A stretch of DNA of 18,888 nucleotides from the NCBI GenBank assembly GCA_964406575.1, contig CAYOSH010000054.1, positions 1 through 18,888 on the forward strand, read 5' to 3'. A program made the position numbers and the translations under genes. Shown here in pieces: positions 13,763 through 18,888 of this stretch (the stretch's first letter is position 1; each line of letters opens with the position of its first letter). The DNA is from WTAW01 sp964406575. Its GTDB lineage: Bacteria; Acidobacteriota; Aminicenantia; Aminicenantales; Aminicenantaceae. A model generated the notes under the pieces. It was not told the origin of the DNA. It ran no database searches and saw only the letters and a list, made by a program, of their open reading frames with translations.

Positions 13763-16057
13763 TTAAAAAGAGAATTCGAATCCTGCATAGTATGACCGTG
13801 GTTTTGTGGGACCGTAGACATAACCTGAATCCCTGAATATCCCTTGATCCAGGTCCTTCTGGTAAGAGTCAAGGATGTTGAAGATGCCCACAAAGAAGCT
13901 TAATTTATTATTTTGGGTTAGAGCAATGTCCCTTGTGAGTTTTGCATTGAGTACCCAAAAAGTCTCGGTGGTTTCAAGCATGTCTTCTTCGATGTAACCG
14001 GCATAATGGGGAACTTTCATGCTTCCTGTGTATTCAAGAGAAATATCCGCATCGACGATTCTTTCATTTTCATAGTTCAGACTCACATATCCATAGGAGT
14101 CAGGTGTCCGGAAAAATTCATTGGAACCGAAATCTGGCTCTGGCTCATCAAGATGACTGCGCTGAAATGTCCAGCCGGTCTTCAGAGAAAAAGCTAACCC
14201 GAGTCTGTAGCCAAGATCAACGGAAACTCCATAAACTCTAGCATTCGACCCATTGATCCTTTCAAAAACCAGCGCATTTTCTCTGGGATCAAACTCTTTT
14301 TTTTGTAGAACAAAGGTATCTTCAAGAGGCGTATAGAAGCCCTCGATGCTCAGTTGCAGAGCGTTATTTCCAAACTCCCTTCCATAGTCGAGACCGGTAC
14401 TTAGGCTGTAAGAGGATTCTTCTTTGAGGTCAGGAGAGTTTTCTATGACCGTACCCTCGCCCCCGACCTGCGTGATGTGGAGGTCCTCGTCAAAGACTTG
14501 AGGAGCTCTGAATCCTGTAGAGAAAGAAGTCCTCCAGCTCAGGTCTTTCACAAGGTTGACAAGGAGACTTATCCTGGGATTGAAGATGTAGTTTTCGATC
14601 AGAGAATGCTTGCTGAATCTTAAGCCTGCCAGGAGAGAAAAGGTCTTGTTAAACTTGATGTCGTCCTGAAGGAAAAAACCCAGTTCTCTGTAGTGATCGT
14701 TGATCACCCTTCCATATCCGAGCGCTTCGTCCTTAATTTTTTCTCCTTTGTATTGCAACCCGGTGGATATGACTTGGCCACCGGCCTGGTAATTCATCTG
14801 CCCGTTCAAGAACAAGACTGGGTTTTTTGTCGTTCCGTAAGCGTTGGGATCCTGTCCAGAACCGTAATAGGATTTTCTGTTGGCATCCACATAGGACGCG
14901 GAAAAGTTGTAATAGAGTCTTCGGGTGATATAATGATTCCAATCTGCAGAGAGGCCGTTGAGATCCGAATCTATGTCTTCGGCGATATCGGCCTCATGGG
15001 GGGGTAAGTCAAATTTGTTTCCACCCCGTCGATCTTCTGTGATTCTGAAAAAACTCAGTTTGAGCTTGCCGTCGATTTCGGAGAAGGTTCTGAAGAAGTT
15101 CACTCCGAAGCTTGTGCTTCTGATTTTCCCGATTTCAGATATGTCATCCCCATCGATATCCACAGGTTGTCGGTTTTTGTAGTTGGCAAAGAGGAACGCT
15201 TTTGAGTTTTGATCTTTGCTCACAAGGCTGCTCCAGAAACCGAAATTCGTTGAAGGTTCGCCCGATGTGGATTCCTGATTCAGTTTGAGCCAGGTGCCGT
15301 TTTCTATCGGCTCCTTAGTCAAAACATTGATTACTCCAGCAACGGCATTACCGCCGTAAAGAGCCGAGCCACCTCCTTTAACGACTTCGATCCTGTTCAA
15401 CATTTCAGCAGGGATTTGCTCCAGACCGTAAACGCCGATCATCGAGCTGAAGATTGGAGAGTTATCGATGAGGATCTGGGAGTACTTTCCCTCCATGCCG
15501 TTAATACGGACCTGGGTGAAATTGCAGTTCTGACAGTTGCACTCGACTCTGACGCCAGTGGTGAGCGCAAGAGATTCCGCCAGTTGGGAGGCCTGCATTT
15601 GCTCGATATCCCTGGCCGTGATCACTTCGGTTCTTACCGGCACTTCCGCATAAAGCTTTTTTGTGCGGGTGGCGGTGACGACGATTTCTTCAGAGATTTT
15701 TTTCAAGAGAGTGATTTTGAATGTTTTATTAATATCTTCGAGACCGAACACATCTGAAATGAAGTCCATGTATCCATCCGCAAAAACCTCGAGATGATAT
15801 TTCCCAGGTGGAATCGCAAGGAATTCAAAAGCTCCCGTTCCATCGGATTCTGATGATTTGCTGATTTCCGGTATCAAAATAACCGCGCCTTTTATGGGAT
15901 CGCCTTCATAACTTTTGACGATTCCGGAAAGTTTCAAAAACTTGACGTTTCCCGTTTGTATTTCTGAATATGTTGTTCCGGATTCTTGAGCCTTGAGATG
16001 TATGACAAAAACAAGACTTAAAATAATAATGAATAATGTTGATAATCTTTTTTTCAC
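13763..16057 (-). CDS. TonB-dependent receptor with carboxypeptidase-regulatory-like domain and CNCQNC plug motif
   Basis: A 764-residue outer-membrane receptor. A signal peptide (about 1-23) is followed by a CarboxypepD_reg-like beta-sandwich (about 42-118, LSGIVKSYEGDPIKGAVI), a TonB box EEIVVTATR (123-131), a plug domain (about 135-250) and a beta-barrel ending in Phe. The plug holds VECNCQNCNF (C173, C175, C178) followed by TQVRINGMEGKYSQILID. This Cys-rich plug motif recurs in a subgroup of receptors thought to handle metals or metal complexes, and the three cysteines could bind a transition metal. The start is GTG at 16057 with AGGAGG 5 nt upstream. The small CxxCH gene 2 ends 98 bp before it with no terminator in between, suggesting co-expression. 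The substrate is unassigned; a metal chelate or heme is an inference. Confidence 0.9.
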   Translation of the reverse strand: MKKRLSTLFIIILSLVFVIHLKAQESGTTYSEIQTGNVKFLKLSGIVKSYEGDPIKGAVILIPEISKSSESDGTGAFEFLAIPPGKYHLEVFADGYMDFISDVFGLEDINKTFKITLLKKISEEIVVTATRTKKLYAEVPVRTEVITARDIEQMQASQLAESLALTTGVRVECNCQNCNFTQVRINGMEGKYSQILIDNSPIFSSMIGVYGLEQIPAEMLNRIEVVKGGGSALYGGNAVAGVINVLTKEPIENGTWLKLNQESTSGEPSTNFGFWSSLVSKDQNSKAFLFANYKNRQPVDIDGDDISEIGKIRSTSFGVNFFRTFSEIDGKLKLSFFRITEDRRGGNKFDLPPHEADIAEDIDSDLNGLSADWNHYITRRLYYNFSASYVDANRKSYYGSGQDPNAYGTTKNPVLFLNGQMNYQAGGQVISTGLQYKGEKIKDEALGYGRVINDHYRELGFFLQDDIKFNKTFSLLAGLRFSKHSLIENYIFNPRISLLVNLVKDLSWRTSFSTGFRAPQVFDEDLHITQVGGEGTVIENSPDLKEESSYSLSTGLDYGREFGNNALQLSIEGFYTPLEDTFVLQKKEFDPRENALVFERINGSNARVYGVSVDLGYRLGLAFSLKTGWTFQRSHLDEPEPDFGSNEFFRTPDSYGYVSLNYENERIVDADISLEYTGSMKVPHYAGYIEEDMLETTETFWVLNAKLTRDIALTQNNKLSFFVGIFNILDSYQKDLDQGIFRDSGYVYGPTKPRSYYAGFEFSF

Positions 16058-16155
16058 TTTTTCCTCCTGAAGTTCGTTGGGATTATCTCTGATAGGTCTT
16101 TTGGTGTTGGACAGTCTTGGGTAAAAAATAAGACGTGACCAGAGAGATGGAAAAA

Positions 16156-16437
16156 TTAAACTTCGGGAGGAGACCGTGAGGAGGGAAAGGTTGATACGAT
16201 GTATGTATAATTGAAAAAATAGATGTCTTTTAAGACTCCTGTGATGGAAGGAGGCGGCAGATGGAAAAAATTGATCTGGCAGGTGGTAAAGGTGGAGTTC
16301 AGGAAATGGCAGGCGGGGCAGTTATTGTTGGCCTGGATAGTATTTTCTGTGTGGAAAAAATTGATGAAGAGAATGATGAACAGAAACAGAAAAAGGAATA
16401 TGACGTTGGAGATCGTCCGGTACTTCTGACCAGCCAT
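16156..16437 (-). CDS. Small membrane-anchored or secreted CxxCH protein, copy 2
   Basis: A 93-residue paralog of 12398-12676. It has the same order: an N-terminal hydrophobic segment (about 11-28), HTE, CPACHFLNST (C40, C43, H44), a further Cys in TTCQINFF, HLPPPS, a second hydrophobic stretch and a C-terminus ending SRSPPEV. The frame is open upstream to 16596, but ATG 16437 is chosen because length and N-terminus then match copy 1, and the promoter -10 lies 14 nt upstream. A GAGG lies between the -10 and ATG but probably upstream of the transcript start. It precedes the CNCQNC TonB receptor by 98 bp. The predicted location is periplasmic or membrane-anchored. Metal binding or heme attachment through CxxCH is possible but unproven. 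Confidence 0.77.
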   Translation of the reverse strand: MAGQKYRTISNVIFLFLFLFIILFINFFHTENTIQANNNCPACHFLNSTFTTCQINFFHLPPPSITGVLKDIYFFNYTYIVSTFPSSRSPPEV

Positions 16438-16451
16438 TGGTTTGTACCTCA

Positions 16452-16481
16452 ATAATATGGAAGACCCGAACCTTTTGTCAA
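16452..16481 (-). promoter_or_regulatory. Promoter of small CxxCH gene 2 and probably the CNCQNC receptor
   Basis: On the minus strand, a perfect TTGACA (16481-16476), an 18-bp spacer and TATTAT (16457-16452) form a near-consensus promoter. The expected transcript start near 16445 leaves a leader of only about 8 nt before ATG 16437, as in the paralogous gene. Confidence 0.72.
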
Positions 16482-16525
16482 CTCTCTTTTTTTCCTCTCT
16501 GTTAAGCACATACAATGAAGTGTCA

Positions 16526-16586
16526 GGGATGATACATGGAATGTGTGACGTGAAGACCTGCCACCCACTCGTCTGGATGTATCCCC
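16526..16586. other. Imperfect stem-loop in the spacer downstream of the BtuB-like gene
   Basis: GATACAT (16531-16537) pairs with ATGTATC (16577-16583). GGG/CCC (16526-16528 and 16584-16586) extends the stem across a 2-nt bulge, and GACG/CGTC (16547-16550 and 16570-16573) can pair inside the loop. On the plus strand the loop contains GAAGACCTGCC, which matches the 3' box of cobalamin riboswitches, but no GCCACTG box accompanies it. There is no T-run on either side, so it is not an ordinary terminator. Confidence 0.4.
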
Positions 16587-16594
16587 CACCGGTC

Positions 16595-16620
16595 AAAAAA
16601 GGATTTAAAAATGGGTCCTT
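16595..16620 (-). terminator. Weak candidate terminator at the end of the BtuB-like gene
   Basis: On the minus strand AAGGA and TCCTT form a 5-bp stem with a 12-nt loop spanning the stop codon, followed directly by further T residues. The stem is short and AT-rich, so support is weak. Confidence 0.25.
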
Positions 16621-18563
16621 ATTCCTCCGTAAATAGAAAATCCGGGAGTTCCGTAGCCCTTGATCGTTTCATAGCCTGTGTTGAGAATGTTGTCGAGGCG
16701 AAGGAAGACTTCAACCGACTCGAACACCTCATAAAATCCGGCTGCGTTGAGTAACGTGTAGCTTTCAAGAGTCACTGGTGTCGGGGTCCAATCCAACCAG
16801 TAGAGATCCTCTCTCTCCCCGACGTAGATCATGGAAAGATGAATATTCACCCTGCCCAGAAATCCCCAATCCAACCTGGCTGTGAATTTATCCTTGGGTC
16901 GCCTCAGGAGGTAAGCGCCTGTCTCTGTATTCTTTGCCTCCGTTCGAGTGTAAGAGGCAAGGACGGAGAGAGAATCGGTCGGCCTTGCTTCAAAGGTGAT
17001 CTCAACGCCTTTTGTGGCGGCTTTTCTGATGTTGATGTAGCCCTGGGTGAAGTCATAATCGATGAGGTCCTCAAAATTGTTGGCAAAATAAGTGAGTCCG
17101 AACAAAAATGTGTTATCCAGAAAATATTGCTCTACACCCAGATCCCAACCTGTAGATTTCTCCGGTTTGAGGTCTAAATTACCCGCTGGCCCATAAAGCG
17201 TTGCAGGGGCATAGAGTTGGTAAAGAGAAGGGGCCTTAAATCCTGTTCCCCAAGTGGCTTTGAGTTTTGTTCCTGTCTGTTCGATCATATAGGTTGGGGC
17301 GATCCTGTATGTTGTGGACGATTCTGTTTGGCTGTGGTCGTCGCGCCTGATGCCCGCAGTCAAGAAGAAGCGTCCGGCGAACCTTAACTGATCCTGTATG
17401 TAGAGACCAGTATTGTGTGCTTTTTCAAGGGGAAATGAACTTTCGTATGGGCCGTACAGGGACTCTGAGCGATACCATGACTCGCCCTGTTCTCTCTGGT
17501 GTTCCACCCCGAAAAGCAGCGTGTTCGTTTCGTGGAGGAAGAGAGTGTTCTGCCAGTCGAGCTTCCACAGTTTGCTCTTGAACTCTGATTTCTCTGCAAG
17601 GAATGGATCAAGCGCATCGGGAGGATTGTCGGATGTTCGATGGTAATTGGCGACGGACACTTTGAATTTTTGTTCCCACCGGTTTTTGAGGAAGAGACCC
17701 CGGGCTTGGCCCGTCACAAAGAGGGTGTTGTAGGCTTGAACAGAGTTCGGATCGTCACCATAATCCCCGCCTGCATTATCCAGATCGGTCTCAGTATCGA
17801 TCCATCGGGTAAAGAAATCAAGGTTGATGTTTGCCGCCGGGTCAAATCCGATTCTTCCTGAAAGAGTGAGATTACGGTGACCATCGGCTTCATCGTTTCC
17901 TGCATAACGGGCGCTGGCTGCAGAAAAGCCGTTGGTATCATAGAGAGTCGTTGCCGCGGAGTATCGAACCTTCGAAGTGCTTCCACACACCTCCCCATTC
18001 CCCGAATATGTGCCATAGGACCCTCCATAGCCGGAGAGTGAAAATTTAGGTTTGCCTGTGCCCTGCCTGGTGATGATGTTGATGACACCGCCCATGGCAT
18101 CTGAGCCGAACAGTGTGCTTTGTGGGCCTCTGAGGATCTCGATACGATCGACATTTTCCGCGAGGAGAAGGCTCATGTCGAAAGAGCGGGTCGGAGTGAT
18201 AGGGTCGTTGATCTCAGTGCCATCGATCATGACCAGGGTGTGCTCTGCATTCGCTCCCCTGATGAATACGGTGGCCTGCGACCCTGGCGGCCCATTCTGG
18301 GTTGATGATAGGCCGATGGTATCTTCGAGTGCATCAAAAATCCGGGATTTTCCAGTTCTTGCGAGTTCCTCTTTTGTGATGATGGTCACCGAGCTTGCGA
18401 CCTCTTTCAAAGATGTCTCCACACGGTTGGCAGTGACTACGACTTCATGATGGAGAGGTTCTTGTTTTTTTGATTGGTTTTCTTTCTCTTGAGCATCTTG
18501 CGAGTAGAGATAAAAACACAGAACCGTAATGAGGAACAGTGTCGTAATAGTCTTTTTGATCAT
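16605..18563 (-). CDS. btuB: BtuB-like TonB-dependent vitamin B12 receptor
   Basis: A 652-residue outer-membrane receptor for cobalamin-type compounds. It has a signal peptide (about 1-22), a TonB box EVVVTANR (40-47) close to the BtuB form, and a plug domain (about 48-165) with VFIRGANAEHTLVMIDGTEIND and EILRGPQSTLFGSDAMGGVINIITR. The 22-stranded barrel ends GFSIYGGIRTHF with the usual terminal Phe. RRPKDKF and the YETIKGYGTPG C-terminal region also match BtuB relatives. AGGAG (18572-18576) lies 8 nt from ATG 18563. Assignment to B12 is strongly supported by the cobalamin riboswitch directly upstream, which should switch the gene off when the cofactor is plentiful. No btuFCD transporter genes lie in the window. 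Confidence 0.93.
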   Translation of the reverse strand: MIKKTITTLFLITVLCFYLYSQDAQEKENQSKKQEPLHHEVVVTANRVETSLKEVASSVTIITKEELARTGKSRIFDALEDTIGLSSTQNGPPGSQATVFIRGANAEHTLVMIDGTEINDPITPTRSFDMSLLLAENVDRIEILRGPQSTLFGSDAMGGVINIITRQGTGKPKFSLSGYGGSYGTYSGNGEVCGSTSKVRYSAATTLYDTNGFSAASARYAGNDEADGHRNLTLSGRIGFDPAANINLDFFTRWIDTETDLDNAGGDYGDDPNSVQAYNTLFVTGQARGLFLKNRWEQKFKVSVANYHRTSDNPPDALDPFLAEKSEFKSKLWKLDWQNTLFLHETNTLLFGVEHQREQGESWYRSESLYGPYESSFPLEKAHNTGLYIQDQLRFAGRFFLTAGIRRDDHSQTESSTTYRIAPTYMIEQTGTKLKATWGTGFKAPSLYQLYAPATLYGPAGNLDLKPEKSTGWDLGVEQYFLDNTFLFGLTYFANNFEDLIDYDFTQGYINIRKAATKGVEITFEARPTDSLSVLASYTRTEAKNTETGAYLLRRPKDKFTARLDWGFLGRVNIHLSMIYVGEREDLYWLDWTPTPVTLESYTLLNAAGFYEVFESVEVFLRLDNILNTGYETIKGYGTPGFSIYGGIRTHF

Positions 18564-18603
18564 AGATCATTCTCCTGCCTGTATCCCCCGCTGTGTTAAG
18601 ATC

Positions 18604-18627
18604 TTGCTCGACAGCTGCGTCGAGCAA
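18604..18627. repeat. Perfect 9-bp inverted repeat after the riboswitch terminator
   Basis: TTGCTCGAC (18604-18612) and GTCGAGCAA (18619-18627) are exact reverse complements around a 6-nt centre. On the minus strand the hairpin follows the terminator T-run and lies 40 nt before the btuB start. It would sit near the 5' side of the read-through mRNA. It has no T-run downstream on the coding strand, so it is not itself a terminator. It could be an operator or a stabilising hairpin. Confidence 0.7.
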
Positions 18628-18661
18628 AAAAAAATCACCCAACCTTCCGCCCGAAGATGGG
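18626..18661 (-). terminator. Intrinsic terminator of the cobalamin riboswitch
   Basis: On the minus strand CCCATCTTC pairs with GAAGGT-T-GGG around a GGGCG loop (9 bp with one G-U pair and one bulged U). It is followed by TGA and nine T residues. It starts 6 nt after the aptamer P1 helix, which fits a transcription-attenuation expression platform. Confidence 0.8.
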
Positions 18662-18667
18662 ACCTGT

Positions 18668-18819
18668 GGCTTAAGGGAGGTTTCCTGACTCTCGGATCGT
18701 CCTTCTTCCAAGCCTTCCCATCCTTTCGTGAAAGGACAGTGGCGTCTTCTGGAAGTCGTTCCCGATTACAGTAGCGGGGGCTGTGTCCGCGTCTCACGGA
18801 CTTCCATACACCTTAAACC
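18668..18819 (-). ncRNA. Cobalamin (B12) riboswitch aptamer
   Basis: On the minus strand P1 forms from GGTTTAAGG (18819-18811) and CCTTAAGCC (18676-18668), 9 bp with one G-U pair. The core follows the class I order: GGTGTATGGAAGTCC, CCCCGCTACTGTAATCGGG, GACTTCCAGAAGAC, the invariant GCCACTG box (18743-18737), and the 3' box AGTCAGGAAACCT (18690-18678). It binds adenosylcobalamin or a related cobalamin and, with the adjoining terminator, should shut off the BtuB-like receptor gene when cobalamin is abundant. Confidence 0.96.
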
Positions 18820-18857
18820 CAAGAACTTTATTGTCAAAGAAATTGTATGTTCTCACC

Positions 18858-18874
18858 TGACAAAAAACTTGTCA
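18858..18874. promoter_or_regulatory. Dyad in the region upstream of the riboswitch
   Basis: TGACAA (18858-18863) and TTGTCA (18869-18874) form a perfect 6-bp dyad around 5 nt, and a third TTGTCA half-site starts at 18831. The minus strand here carries two TTGACA hexamers, but no well-spaced -10 was found, so the promoter itself is not resolved. Confidence 0.35.
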
Positions 18875-18888
18875 AGCGCTTTGTCGAA

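Noticed and set aside
16438..16596. Longer N-terminus for small CxxCH protein 2 (frame open to 16596)
   Set aside because: It would run through the promoter and the structured spacer and has no counterpart in the paralog. ATG 16437 gives matching lengths.
16440..16604. Second cobalamin riboswitch on the plus strand
   Set aside because: Only the GAAGACCTGCC box matches. There is no GCCACTG box, no P1 helix and no downstream plus-strand gene.
18567..18797. Protein-coding frames across the btuB leader
   Set aside because: The region is fully explained by the riboswitch, terminator and hairpin. The frames are by-products.
1..18888. CRISPR arrays, tRNA or rRNA genes, prophage or insertion sequence genes
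   Set aside because: No regularly spaced repeats, tRNA-like or rRNA-like sequence, or recognisable mobility genes were seen on either strand.

Overview
The window is 18.9 kb from a Gram-negative bacterium with roughly balanced base composition. It encodes two TonB-dependent outer-membrane receptors, a complete tripartite RND efflux operon and a membrane hybrid kinase. Most starts have clear Shine-Dalgarno sites, and several promoters look sigma70-like (TTGACx / TATxxT). One receptor carries an N-terminal carboxypeptidase-regulatory-like domain. Together this argues against a typical Bacteroidota genome and fits Acidobacteriota/Aminicenantota-like or other deep Gram-negative lineages. The phylum is an inference and is not settled by the sequence.

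Layout. (1) 86-2740, minus: hybrid histidine kinase with an N-terminal membrane domain, PAS, HisKA/HATPase and two receiver domains. It is bracketed by a 25-bp near-perfect inverted repeat (52-76 and 2978-3002). (2) 3115-6614, plus: a small DUF3311-like membrane protein translationally coupled to a sodium:solute symporter, then an M20 amidohydrolase and an MntP-like manganese exporter. (3) 6616-12676, minus: a metal-efflux operon read as small CxxCH protein, TolC-like outer-membrane factor, periplasmic adaptor and HME-type RND pump. (4) 12866-13548, minus: a secreted HExxH protein gene broken by a one-base shift in an A7 tract. (5) 13763-16437, minus: a second small CxxCH protein followed by a TonB receptor with a CNCQNC plug motif. 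(6) 16605-18819, minus: a cobalamin riboswitch with an intrinsic terminator controlling a BtuB-like receptor.

The right two thirds reads as a metal and cofactor trafficking island: B12 uptake under riboswitch control, a probable metal receptor, and a CusCBA/CzcCBA-like exporter. The most interesting feature is a pair of paralogous ~92-residue membrane-anchored or secreted proteins (CxACHFLNS core, SRSPP C-terminus). Each is the first gene upstream of one transport operon, and each is driven by a TTGACx-N18-TATxxT promoter whose -10 lies only 14-16 nt from the start codon. They look like a dedicated accessory or sensor module for metal transport that I cannot confidently assign to a named family. 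On the left, the symporter-amidohydrolase pair suggests uptake and hydrolysis of an N-acylated or amidated organic acid or amino acid, and the neighbouring orphan kinase has no visible partner.
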